Shown: one piece after another, positions 7,730 through 16,247 of the stretch | Layout: every line of letters begins with the position of its first letter | Numbering within the stretch: the first letter of the stretch is position 1 | NCBI RefSeq assembly: GCF_006715055.1 | Contig: NZ_VFMN01000001.1 | Span: 1 to 64,000 of the forward strand | Reading direction: 5' to 3' | Length of the DNA stretch: 64,000 bases | Origin: Lapillicoccus jejuensis | GTDB lineage: Bacteria; Actinomycetota; Actinomycetes; Actinomycetales; Dermatophilaceae | Position numbers and translations under genes: made by a program | Notes under the pieces: generated by a model | What the model saw: only the letters and a program-made list of their open reading frames with translations | What the model was told of the DNA's origin: nothing | Databases searched by the model: none

Positions 7730-10700
7730 GTGACCGACCGGCGCCTCGCCGCGTCCGACCGCGCGCCCGCCCCGCGCACCCTCGTCGACGTCATCACCGC
7801 GACGGCGGCCGCGCACACCGACGCCCCCGCCGTCGACGACACGACCACCGTGCTCACGTACGACGACCTGCTGGGGGCCGCGCGCGACCTCGCCACCGGG
7901 CTGCACGCGGCCGGGGTCCGGCGCGGCGACACCGTCGGCGTCCGCGCGACGTCCGGCCACGCCGACCTCTACGTCGCCGTCCTGGGGATCCTCCTCGCCG
8001 GGGCGGCCTACGTCGCCGTCGACGCCGACGACCCGCAGGAGCGGGCCGACCTCGTCTTCGGCGAGGCCCGGGTCGCCGCCGTCGTCGGGGCCCGGCGCAG
8101 CATCACCGTGGCGCCGGGGGGCCCGGCTGCGACCGACCGCCCGGGCGAGCCGCTGCCCGCGGTCACCCCCGACGACGACGCCTGGGTCATCTTCACCTCC
8201 GGCTCGACCGGCGTCCCCAAGGGCGTGGCCGTTACGCACCGCTCCGCGGCGGCCTTCGTCGACGCCGAGGCGCGGATCTTCCTGCAGGACAGCCCGATCG
8301 GCCCGGGCGACCGCGTCCTCGCCGGCCTGTCCGTCGCCTTCGACGCCTCGTGCGAGGAGATGTGGCTGGCCTGGGGCCACGGCGGCTGCCTCGTCCCCGC
8401 ACCCCGCTCGCTCGTGCGCACCGGCCAGGACCTCGGACCGTGGCTCGTCGCCCAGGACATCACCGTCGTCTCGACCGTGCCGACGCTCGCGGCGCTGTGG
8501 CCGGCGGAGGCCTTCGAGCCGGTGCGGCTGCTGATCTTCGGCGGCGAGGCCTGCCCGCCCGAGCTCGCCGCCCGCCTCACCGTCCCCGGCCGCGAGGTGT
8601 GGAACACCTACGGCCCCACCGAGGCCACCGTCGTCGCCTGCGCCGCGCCGATGGACGGCACCGGCCCGATCCGGATCGGCCTGCCCCTCGACGGCTGGGA
8701 CCTCGCCGTCGTCGGCGCCGACGGCCGGCCCGTCCCCGAGGGGGAGACCGGCGAGCTGATCATCGGCGGGGTCGGCCTGGCCCGCTACCTCGACCCGGCC
8801 AAGGACGCCGAGAAGTACGCGCCGATGCCGACCCTCGGCTGGGAGCGCGCCTACCGCTCCGGCGACCTCGTCGTCCACGACCCCGAGGGCCTGCTCTTCG
8901 TCGGCCGCGCCGACGAGCAGGTCAAGCTCGGTGGGCGCCGGATCGAGCTGGGCGAGGTCGACGCCGCCCTCCAGGCCCTGCCCGACGTCACGGCCGCGGC
9001 CGCCGCGGTGAAGACCACCCCGGTCGGCAGCCAGGTCCTCGTCGGCTACCTCGTGCCGGCCGACCCCGACGCGCCGTACGACCGCGACCGCGCGCTGGCC
9101 CGGCTGCGCGAGGAGCTGCCCGCCGCGCTCGTCCCCGTCCTCGCCGTCGTCGACGACCTGCCCACCCGCACCTCGGGCAAGGTCGACCGGGACGCGCTGC
9201 CGTGGCCGCTGGTCGGCGCGACCGGCGACGACGTCCCCGCCCTGCCGGGCACGGCCGGCTGGGTCGCGGGCCACTGGTCGGCCGTGCTCGGCCTGCCCGT
9301 CACCGACGAGCGCGCCGACTTCTTCGCCCTCGGCGGCGGCAGCCTGTCCTCCGCCCGGCTCGTCTCGCTGCTGCGCGAGCGCTACCCCACCGTCACGGTC
9401 GCCGACGTCCACGCGCACCCCCGCCTCGGGGCGCTGGCCGAGCTGCTCGACTCGTTCGCGCCGGCCGAGCCGCAGGCGGCGGTCGACCGCGAGGTCCGCC
9501 GCCTCCCCCGCCGGGTGCAGCTCCTGCAGACCCTCGTCTCGCTCGTCCTGCTCACCGTCCGCGGGCTGCAGTGGCTCGTCGGCCTCGCCGTCGCCACCGA
9601 GGTCCTGCGCGGCTCCGGTACGGCGTCCTGGCCGCCGCCGGCCTCGTGGTGGGCGATCGGCGTCGGCCTGCTGCTCTTCGTCACCCCGGTCGGGCGGATG
9701 GGTCTGACCGCCCTGGCCTGCCGGGTCCTGCTGTGGCGCCTGGCCCCCGGCTCCTACCCGCGCGGCGGCTCGGTCCAGGTCCGGCTGTGGGCGGCCGAGC
9801 GCTTCGCCGACGCCATGGGGGCCGTGACGATGGCCGGCGCGCCGTGGATCGTCCACTACGCGCGGCTGCTCGGCGCGCAGGTCTCCCCCGGCGTCGACCT
9901 GCACACGGTGCCCCCGGTGACCGGGATGCTCCGGGTCGGCGCCGGCGCGAGCATCGAGCCGGAGGTCGACCTGTCGGGGTGGTGGATGGACGGCGACGTC
10001 GTCCACGTCGGCCCGGTCCACATCGGCCGCGACGCCGTCGTCGGCGCCCGCTCGACGATCGGCCCGGGCGTGCACATCGGCAAGGAGGCCGTCGTCGCGG
10101 CCGGCTCGGTCGTGCTGCGCTCGGTCCCGGCCGGCCGCTGGGTCGCCGGCTCCCCCGCCGAGCGGGTCCGCGACCACGCCCCGCTCGACGTCCCCGCCGA
10201 GCGGCCGCCGCGCCGGCCCGCCTGGGTCATGGCGTACGGCGCCTCGGGGGTCCTGCTCTCGCTCCTGCCCTTCCTCGCGCTCGGGCCCGCCCTGCTCGTC
10301 GTCGCCGCCGCGCTGCGCGGCACGACGGGCCTCGGGCAGGCCGCCGTACGGGCCCTGGCGTGGACCCCGCTCGGTGCCGTCCTCGCGGTCGTCACCCTCG
10401 CGCTGCTGACCATCGCCCTCGTGCGGCTCCTCGGCCTCGGCCTCGGCGAGGGGGTGCACCCGGTCCGCGGCCGCGTCGGCTGGCAGGTGTGGATGACCGA
10501 GCGGCTGCTCGACCAGGCCCGCACCCTGCTCTTCCCGCTCTACGCCAGCCTCGTCACGCCGGTGTGGCTGCGCGCGCTCGGCGCCAGCGTCGGGCGCGAC
10601 GTCGAGGCGTCGACCGTCCTGCTGCTGCCGTCGATGACGACCGTCGCCGACGGGGCGTTCCTCGCCGACGACACGATGGTCGGTTCCTACGAGCTGGCCC

Positions 10701-11611
10701 GGGGCTGGGTGCGGATCGGGCCGGTGAAGATCGGCAAGCGCGCCTTCCTCGGCAACAGCGGGATGGCCGCGCCCGGTCGGCGAGTGCCCAAGCACGGGCT
10801 GGTCGCCGTGCTGTCCGCCGCGCCGGTCAAGGCCAAGGCCGGGTCGAGCTGGATCGGCAGCCCGCCGACCCGGCTGCGCCGCCCGCCGCAGGGCAGCGAC
10901 GACGAGCGCACCTTCGCGCCGCCGACCCGCCTGAAGGTCCTGCGCGGCCTCGTCGAGCTGTGCCGGCTCGTGCCGGTCGTCGTGACCGCGGCCCTCGGCG
11001 TCGGCGTGCTCGTCACCCTCGCGGCCCTCGCGCAGATCCTCGGCTGGGTCGCGGCCGGGCTGCTCGGCGGGCTCGTCCTCGCCGTGGCCGGGGCGGTCGC
11101 CGCCGCGGTGACGACGGCCGCGAAGTGGCTGGTCGTCGGGCGGATCGGGGTGGTCGAGCACCCGCTGTGGAGCTCGTTCGTCTGGCGCACCGAGGTCGTC
11201 GACACCTTCGTCGAGATGGTCGCCGGGCCGTGGTTCGCGTGGACGGCGACGGGCACCCCCGCGCTGACCTGGTGGCTGCGCAGCCTCGGCGCGACCATCG
11301 GGCACGGCGTCTGGTGCGAGACCTACTGGCTGCCCGAGGCCGACCTGGTCACGCTCGGCGACGGCGCCACGGTCAACCGGGGGTGCGTGCTGCAGACGCA
11401 CCTGTTCCATGATCGGATCATGTCCATGGACACGGTCACCCTCGGCGCGGGCGCCACCCTCGGCCCGCACGGCGTCATCCTGCCGGCGGCGTCGATCGAG
11501 CGCGCCGCGACCGTGGGGCCGGGCTCGCTCGTCCTGCGCGGCGAGGCGGTGCCGGCCGGCAGCCGGTGGACGGGCAACCCGATCGCGCCCTGGCGCGCAC
11601 CGGCCTCCTGA
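7730..11611 (+). CDS. Pls/PosA-family membrane non-ribosomal peptide synthetase
   Basis: A 1,293-residue single-module synthetase. Residues about 15-495 are an adenylation domain with FTSGSTGVPKG (about 154), NTYGPTEATVV (about 291), YRSGDLV (about 374) and TSGKVDR (about 480). A carrier domain follows with the phosphopantetheine Ser in LGGGSLSS (about 538). The C-terminal 700 residues have three pairs of membrane helices (about 600-670, 841-903, 1080-1130), each followed by a left-handed beta-helix, acyltransferase-like domain with hexapeptide repeats (about 717-820, 940-1047, 1173-1290). This is the layout of epsilon-poly-L-lysine synthetase, in which the C-terminal domains join residues through side-chain isopeptide bonds. 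There is no condensation or thioesterase domain. GTG 7730 follows CAGGAGGG. The next gene overlaps its stop by one base. The amino acid used is unknown. Confidence 0.85.
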   Translation: MTDRRLAASDRAPAPRTLVDVITATAAAHTDAPAVDDTTTVLTYDDLLGAARDLATGLHAAGVRRGDTVGVRATSGHADLYVAVLGILLAGAAYVAVDADDPQERADLVFGEARVAAVVGARRSITVAPGGPAATDRPGEPLPAVTPDDDAWVIFTSGSTGVPKGVAVTHRSAAAFVDAEARIFLQDSPIGPGDRVLAGLSVAFDASCEEMWLAWGHGGCLVPAPRSLVRTGQDLGPWLVAQDITVVSTVPTLAALWPAEAFEPVRLLIFGGEACPPELAARLTVPGREVWNTYGPTEATVVACAAPMDGTGPIRIGLPLDGWDLAVVGADGRPVPEGETGELIIGGVGLARYLDPAKDAEKYAPMPTLGWERAYRSGDLVVHDPEGLLFVGRADEQVKLGGRRIELGEVDAALQALPDVTAAAAAVKTTPVGSQVLVGYLVPADPDAPYDRDRALARLREELPAALVPVLAVVDDLPTRTSGKVDRDALPWPLVGATGDDVPALPGTAGWVAGHWSAVLGLPVTDERADFFALGGGSLSSARLVSLLRERYPTVTVADVHAHPRLGALAELLDSFAPAEPQAAVDREVRRLPRRVQLLQTLVSLVLLTVRGLQWLVGLAVATEVLRGSGTASWPPPASWWAIGVGLLLFVTPVGRMGLTALACRVLLWRLAPGSYPRGGSVQVRLWAAERFADAMGAVTMAGAPWIVHYARLLGAQVSPGVDLHTVPPVTGMLRVGAGASIEPEVDLSGWWMDGDVVHVGPVHIGRDAVVGARSTIGPGVHIGKEAVVAAGSVVLRSVPAGRWVAGSPAERVRDHAPLDVPAERPPRRPAWVMAYGASGVLLSLLPFLALGPALLVVAAALRGTTGLGQAAVRALAWTPLGAVLAVVTLALLTIALVRLLGLGLGEGVHPVRGRVGWQVWMTERLLDQARTLLFPLYASLVTPVWLRALGASVGRDVEASTVLLLPSMTTVADGAFLADDTMVGSYELARGWVRIGPVKIGKRAFLGNSGMAAPGRRVPKHGLVAVLSAAPVKAKAGSSWIGSPPTRLRRPPQGSDDERTFAPPTRLKVLRGLVELCRLVPVVVTAALGVGVLVTLAALAQILGWVAAGLLGGLVLAVAGAVAAAVTTAAKWLVVGRIGVVEHPLWSSFVWRTEVVDTFVEMVAGPWFAWTATGTPALTWWLRSLGATIGHGVWCETYWLPEADLVTLGDGATVNRGCVLQTHLFHDRIMSMDTVTLGAGATLGPHGVILPAASIERAATVGPGSLVLRGEAVPAGSRWTGNPIAPWRAPAS

Positions 11612-12945
11612 TGGGGCTCGCCCCGCCCGAGACCCGCGAGCCGCTCGACCCCTACACGCCGGAGCGCGGCGACGCGTCGTACCGGGTCGAGCACTACGAC
11701 CTCGACCTCGACTACAAGGTCGCCCCCAACCGGCTGGCCGGCACGGCGACCCTCACCGTCCGCGCGCTGGCACCGGTGACCTCGCTGCGGGTCGACCTGG
11801 TCGGGCTGCGCACGACCCGGGTGACCGTCGACGGCAAGCCGGCCAAGTGGACCGCGCGGCCGCAGTCGCTGCTCGTCCGGCTCCCCCGTCCGCTCTTCAC
11901 CGGGACGACGGCCACCGTCCGGATCACGTACGGCGGCACGCCCTCCCCCACGACCACCCGCTGGGGGACCCTGGGCTGGGAGGAGCTCGAGGAGGGCGCG
12001 CTCGTCGCGTCGCAGCCCACGGGCGCCCCGACCTGGTTCCCCTGCAACGACCACCCGAGCGGCAAGGCGACCTACCGGGTCACCCTCGACTGCGACTCGC
12101 CGTACGACGTCGCGGTGACCGGCCGGCTGCTCTCGAGCCGGGTCCGCGGCAGCCGCACGAAGCGGGTCTTCGCGCAGGCCCACCCGACGGCGACGTACCT
12201 CATGACCGTGCACGTCGGGCACTGGACGGCGCACCGGATCGGCGAGCAGCCGTGTCCCGTCTGGGTGCTCGCGCCGAGCGAGGGGTCGGCGGCGGCGCTG
12301 CACGACCTGGGCCGGCTCCCGCAGATGGTCGCCGTGCTGAGCGACCTCGTCGGGCCGTACCCGTTCGAGGACTACACCGTCGTCGTCACCCCCGACGCGC
12401 TCGACATCCCGCTCGAGGCGCAGGCGATGGCGACCTTCGGGGCGAACTGGCTGCCCGGCGACCGGCGCCACGAGCGGCTCGTCGCGCACGAGCTGGCGCA
12501 CCAGTGGTTCGGCAACAGCCTGACCCTCGGCTCGTGGCGCGACATCTGGCTGCACGAGGGGTTCGCCTGCTACGCCGAGTGGCTGTGGTCGCAGGCGTCC
12601 GGCGGCTGGTCGACCGACCGGCACGCGCGCGAGCACCACCGCCGCCTCGCGCTGGAGACGCAGCCGCTCGTCGTCGGCGACCCCGGCCCGGAGGCGATGT
12701 TCGACGACGCCGTCTACAAGCGGGGCGCGTTGACGCTGCACGCGCTGCGCCTGGCTCTGGGCGACGCCGCGTTCTTCGGGCTGCTGCGGTCGTGGGTGGC
12801 CGAGCACGCCGACGGCACGGTGACGACGGCCGACTTCGTCGCCGCGGCGGCCGCGGCCGGCGAGGCGGCGGGCGTCGGCGCCGGGTCGGTGCGGGACCTG
12901 CTCACCGCCTGGCTCGACCGCGCCCCGCTTCCCGACCTCCCCTGA
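11611..12945 (+). CDS. M1-family zinc metallopeptidase coupled to the synthetase
   Basis: A 444-residue member of the M1 aminopeptidase family. The zinc site HELAHQWFG lies near residue 293 with the third ligand Glu in WLHEGFACYAEW about 18 residues later, and a Tyr (VYKRGALTLHALR) for transition-state binding near 369. The usual GAMEN exopeptidase motif is altered to EAQAMATFG, so aminopeptidase specificity may differ. The N-terminal beta domain is present (YRVEHYDLDLDYKVAPNRLAGTATLTV). There is no C-terminal ERAP-like domain, giving the short form of the family. ATG 11611 overlaps the synthetase stop (TGATG). The coupling suggests a role in trimming, releasing or detoxifying the polymer product, which is inference. 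Confidence 0.87.
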   Translation: MGLAPPETREPLDPYTPERGDASYRVEHYDLDLDYKVAPNRLAGTATLTVRALAPVTSLRVDLVGLRTTRVTVDGKPAKWTARPQSLLVRLPRPLFTGTTATVRITYGGTPSPTTTRWGTLGWEELEEGALVASQPTGAPTWFPCNDHPSGKATYRVTLDCDSPYDVAVTGRLLSSRVRGSRTKRVFAQAHPTATYLMTVHVGHWTAHRIGEQPCPVWVLAPSEGSAAALHDLGRLPQMVAVLSDLVGPYPFEDYTVVVTPDALDIPLEAQAMATFGANWLPGDRRHERLVAHELAHQWFGNSLTLGSWRDIWLHEGFACYAEWLWSQASGGWSTDRHAREHHRRLALETQPLVVGDPGPEAMFDDAVYKRGALTLHALRLALGDAAFFGLLRSWVAEHADGTVTTADFVAAAAAAGEAAGVGAGSVRDLLTAWLDRAPLPDLP

Positions 12946-12967
12946 CCGCGCCTGCCTCCGGCCCGGG

Positions 12968-13045
12968 GTGGACTCGACGCAGCGTCGAGCCGCTCGACGC
13001 AGGGTGCACCCTGGGTCAAGCGGCTCGACGCTGCGTCAAGTCCAC
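12968..13045. terminator. Large palindromic hairpin between convergent genes
   Basis: Two 27-nt arms (12968-12994 and 13019-13045) are complementary with a single mismatch, and the loop holds a 12-bp palindrome AGGGTGCACCCT (13001-13012). The right arm covers the last codons and the stop of the phosphopantetheinyl transferase gene. It is placed to end transcription from both sides, although the stem is much longer than needed. Confidence 0.65.
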
Positions 13046-13759
13046 GGGCACGGAGGGGTCGGGGCGGCACAGCGCGACCGCCCCCACCAGCGGCGGTACG
13101 ACGCCCCGTCCGCCCACCAGGGCGGTGAGCCGGTCCGGGTCGAGGTCGCTGACGACGACCGGCGCGTCGTCCGGGCCGAGCCGGGTGACCGCCCCGGGGC
13201 GCGGAGCGGGGAACGAGGCCGGGTCGATCGTCAGCCCGGAGCCGACCGCCTTGAGCGAGGCCTCCTTGCGGGCCCACAGGACGGCCGCGTCGAGGCCGCC
13301 GTCCTCCGGGTGCCGCGCCACGTCGTCGAACCCGGCGAAGTCGGGCTCCCCCGCCCAGGCCAGGTCGAGCCCGACGGGGGCCAGGCGGGTGACCGCGACC
13401 GCGACGACCGGCGGACCGACCCGGGCCGGGGTGCCCGCCCCGGGCGGGCGGCCGGCCCGGCTGACCGAGACCGACAGCGCCGGGTCGTCGAGCACCCGGA
13501 TCCGTCCGTGCGCCCGGCCGCAGCCGGGACAGGTCCGGTCCAGGCGCACCGCGCCCGGCCGGGTCCCGAGCCGCTCGCCGAGCACCGCGCGGACCAGCCG
13601 GTAGCCGGCGGCCCGGGACACCGCCACCCACGAGGAGGCCTCGGCGACGCGGGCGCGCTCCCCGTCGGAGAGGCCGGCCAGGTCACCCGGCCCGACCCCC
13701 CTCGGGGCGACCGCCTCGACGACGACGACGACCGAGCCCTCGGCGTCCCGGCCGCTCAC
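13016..13759 (-). CDS. Sfp-type 4'-phosphopantetheinyl transferase
   Basis: A 247-residue enzyme that would load the phosphopantetheine arm of coenzyme A onto carrier domains. The two signature regions are visible: VGLDLAWAGEPDF, with the metal-binding Asp, and WARKEASLKAVGSGL, the WxxKEAxxK motif. An N-terminal CPGCGRAHG stretch is common in actinobacterial members. GTG 13759 overlaps the stop of the upstream NERD helicase by four bases (GTGA), so the two are co-transcribed. Its closeness to the Pls-type synthetase, whose carrier Ser needs this modification, suggests that it activates that enzyme. The gene pairs are convergent and separated by the large hairpin. Confidence 0.85.
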   Translation of the reverse strand: MSGRDAEGSVVVVVEAVAPRGVGPGDLAGLSDGERARVAEASSWVAVSRAAGYRLVRAVLGERLGTRPGAVRLDRTCPGCGRAHGRIRVLDDPALSVSVSRAGRPPGAGTPARVGPPVVAVAVTRLAPVGLDLAWAGEPDFAGFDDVARHPEDGGLDAAVLWARKEASLKAVGSGLTIDPASFPAPRPGAVTRLGPDDAPVVVSDLDPDRLTALVGGRGVVPPLVGAVALCRPDPSVPVDLTQRRAA

Positions 13760-15438
13760 GCGCCCGCCGCGAGCCCGAGGTGCCGGGCGACAGCGTCCCC
13801 GCCGACCGCGCGCAGGACCCGGGGGTCGCCGACGACGACCAGCCGGTCGGTCGCCCGCGACAGCCCGACGTACAGCTTCTCCGTGGCCCGCTCGAGGGTG
13901 TCGTCGGCGTTGACGCAGAGCACGACGGCCCGCCGCTCGAGGCCCTTGCACCCCAGGACGTGCCCGTAGAACACGTCGTCCTCGTCCCAGAACGAGTCCC
14001 AGTAGCCCTGGTGGCCACGGCGATCCTGCCGCTCCTTCTGCTCCTGGTGGCGCGAGCCGACGGCGAGCAGCGCGACGTCCTTGGCTGGCCACCCCTCGTC
14101 GAGCAGGGCCTCGACCTCGTCGTTCGCCAGGTCCATCGCCTCGTCCGGGCGGCAGGCGACGAACCGCACGTCGGGGCCGTCGCCGCCCCGCAGCGACATC
14201 CGCATCGGCGCGAGCGGCTGGAAGACGGTCGCGATCTGCTGCGTGTTGCGCAGGTTGTGGTCGAGCACGAGCGGGACGAGCTCGACCGGCGGACGGCCGA
14301 ACCGCGCGAAGATCCGCTGGTTCTCGTCCGAGTAGGCGTAGACCCCGCCCTCGTCGGGGTCGCGCAGGGCGGACATCAGCGGCCGCCACCAGTCGTCGGC
14401 GAAGTCCTGCGCCTCGTCGACGATGACGGCGTCGAACTTCCTGCCGTCCGGCAGCGCCTGCGCCAGCTCGGTCATCCGCGGGGCGAGCCGCTGCTCCCAG
14501 AAGTCGGTGTCGTCACGCGCGGCGAACTCGTGGATCCCCAGCTCCCGGGCGAGGTCCTCGAAGCAGCCGACGAAGGCGGGGCGGTGCCGTCGCGGCACGG
14601 CCGCGACCTCGCGGCGCAGGTAGGCGGCCAACCCGATGGAGTAGCACAGCAGCGCCACCCGCTGCGGCCGGCGCTCCCCCTGGCCGCGGGTCAGCTCCTT
14701 GGCCTGGGTGAGCGCCAGCACCGTCTTGCCGGAGCCCGCCCCTCCGCGCACCTCGACGCGGCGCAGCAGCCGGGTGACGTGCAGCAGCATCGCCTGCTCC
14801 CGGGTCAGCCGGTCGGCCCGCGCCTGCCGCTCGTCGGCCTCGGCCCCCGGGTCGGGCTCGAGCACGCCACGCCCCGTGAGGATCTCGCGCACCAGCGCGA
14901 CGTCGTCCTCGTCGGGTGCCCGCCGACCGGTCTCCTGCCGACGGGCGCTGTCGGCGAGGCGCTCGGCCAGCCGGGGCAGGTCGTCCCGGTCGCTCACCGC
15001 CCAGCGCGGGCACTCGGGGTGGGCGAAGTCGGCCGGCAGCCGGCTGAAGGGCAGCACGACCGCGTGCACCCAGCGGACGTGCCGACGCGAGGAGTCGCGC
15101 CAGCGAGGGTCCTGCTCGACGTAGTCCCGCAGGGCGTACTTGCCCCGGCGGACCTGGCCGACCGGGTCGATGACCTTCGCCCGGCGTCCCTGTCGCCAGC
15201 GGCCGTCCGCGTCGATGCGCACGTCGCCGCCCTTGACCTCGACGGCGACGAGTCCGGCCCCCGGGATCATCACGAAGAAGTCGATCTCGTGGTCGAGCTC
15301 CTCGTCGGTCAGCCGCAGGTTGGGCAGGACCACCGCGTCCACCGGCAGCTGCCGCCGCAGCTCCTGCCACACCAGCCGCTCCGACTCCGTCCGGAACGCC
15401 GGCTCCACCACCTCGTCCACCACCCGGTCCCCCGTCAT
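13756..15438 (-). CDS. NERD-domain UvrD-like DNA helicase
   Basis: A 560-residue protein joining a nuclease-related NERD domain to an SF1 helicase. The NERD part (about 1-110) has the conserved EIDFFVMIPGAGLVAVEVKGG, with the acidic and Lys residues of a PD-(D/E)xK-like site. The helicase part has Walker A GGAGSGKTVLALTQ, Walker B VIVDEAQDFADDWW, a UvrD-type VLDHNLRNTQQIATVF motif and a C-terminal segment LYVGLSRATDRLVVVGD. It probably acts in DNA repair or defence against foreign DNA. The start is uncertain: ATG 15438 begins just before conserved sequence but lacks a clear ribosome-binding site, and ATG 15477 is in the same frame. It is co-transcribed with the phosphopantetheinyl transferase. 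Confidence 0.82.
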   Translation of the reverse strand: MTGDRVVDEVVEPAFRTESERLVWQELRRQLPVDAVVLPNLRLTDEELDHEIDFFVMIPGAGLVAVEVKGGDVRIDADGRWRQGRRAKVIDPVGQVRRGKYALRDYVEQDPRWRDSSRRHVRWVHAVVLPFSRLPADFAHPECPRWAVSDRDDLPRLAERLADSARRQETGRRAPDEDDVALVREILTGRGVLEPDPGAEADERQARADRLTREQAMLLHVTRLLRRVEVRGGAGSGKTVLALTQAKELTRGQGERRPQRVALLCYSIGLAAYLRREVAAVPRRHRPAFVGCFEDLARELGIHEFAARDDTDFWEQRLAPRMTELAQALPDGRKFDAVIVDEAQDFADDWWRPLMSALRDPDEGGVYAYSDENQRIFARFGRPPVELVPLVLDHNLRNTQQIATVFQPLAPMRMSLRGGDGPDVRFVACRPDEAMDLANDEVEALLDEGWPAKDVALLAVGSRHQEQKERQDRRGHQGYWDSFWDEDDVFYGHVLGCKGLERRAVVLCVNADDTLERATEKLYVGLSRATDRLVVVGDPRVLRAVGGDAVARHLGLAAGA

Positions 15439-15490
15439 GGCCGCAGCGTAGGGCCGGACACCGACGACCGCCGCCATCCCCGCGCCCGTG

Positions 15491-16195
15491 TCACCCCGAC
15501 GGCAGTGGTTGCCCAGGACACGACTGGAGGACCCGCGCGATCGCGTCCCTCTCGGCCGCCGTCACGGTCAGCCGGTACGCCGCCTTGACCGCCACCTGCC
15601 GCGCGACGTACGCGCACCGGAAGGCCTTGCGCGGCGGCAGCCAGGTCGCGGCGTCGCCGTCCCCCTTGGCCTGGTTGACGGCGCCGCTCGTGGCGAGCAG
15701 CTCGAGCGGGTCGTTGGCGAACGCCTCGCGCCGCGCCGGGCTCCACTGCTGGGCGCCCTTCTGCCAGGCATCGCCGAGCGCGACCACGTGGTCGACCTGG
15801 ACCTTCGCGCTGGTCCCGCTCCCGCGCACGAAGTCGACCCGCTCCCCCGTGTAGGGGTCGTCGAGCTCCCCGCGCAGCACGACGCAGCCGTGCGTCCCCG
15901 CCTTGGGCTCGGTGCCCAGGAGATCACGTCCCAGGACGTCGTTGCGGGTGTCGCAGCCGTTGCGGTCGACGTCCTTCCACGCCGGGCCGAAGGCCGCGCG
16001 GTCGTAGCCGGTCATCGGCGCGCGACCCGTCACGGGCAGGGTGGCGAGAGCCGCGAGCGCCGTACCGGCACTGGCCGACGACGGGGTCGCCCCCGAGGGG
16101 GCCGCCGCCCCCGAGGGAGCCGGTCGGGTCCACCACCCCGCGCCGAGCCCGAGGACGACGAGCAGGGCGAGGGCCGCCCACCCGCGTCGTCTCAC
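15491..16195 (-). CDS. Secreted HNH endonuclease-family protein (DUF1524)
   Basis: A 234-residue protein with a start (VRRRGWAALALLVVLGLGAGWW) that reads as a signal peptide or single membrane anchor, followed by an Ala/Ser/Pro linker. The body matches the actinobacterial DUF1524/HNH group: DVDRNGCDTRNDVLGRDL, the HNH motif KVQVDHVVALGDAWQKGAQQW, FANDPLELLATSGAVNQAKGD and DAATWLPPRKAFRCAYVARQV. The conserved His, Asn and Cys residues are present, so a nuclease acting outside the cytoplasm or at the membrane is likely. GTG 16195 places the basic residues correctly at the start of the signal. It stands alone, reading leftward just upstream of the NERD helicase, with 53 bp between them. Confidence 0.85.
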   Translation of the reverse strand: MRRRGWAALALLVVLGLGAGWWTRPAPSGAAAPSGATPSSASAGTALAALATLPVTGRAPMTGYDRAAFGPAWKDVDRNGCDTRNDVLGRDLLGTEPKAGTHGCVVLRGELDDPYTGERVDFVRGSGTSAKVQVDHVVALGDAWQKGAQQWSPARREAFANDPLELLATSGAVNQAKGDGDAATWLPPRKAFRCAYVARQVAVKAAYRLTVTAAERDAIARVLQSCPGQPLPSG

Positions 16196-16247
16196 GCCGA
16201 CACCGTACGGAGCCCCGGGGACGCCACCGCGACCCGGGTGCGCCCGG

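Noticed and set aside
7658-11470. 1,270-codon minus-strand open frame antisense to the peptide synthetase
   Set aside because: Low-complexity Asp/Arg/Gly composition typical of antisense frames in GC-rich genes, with no motifs.
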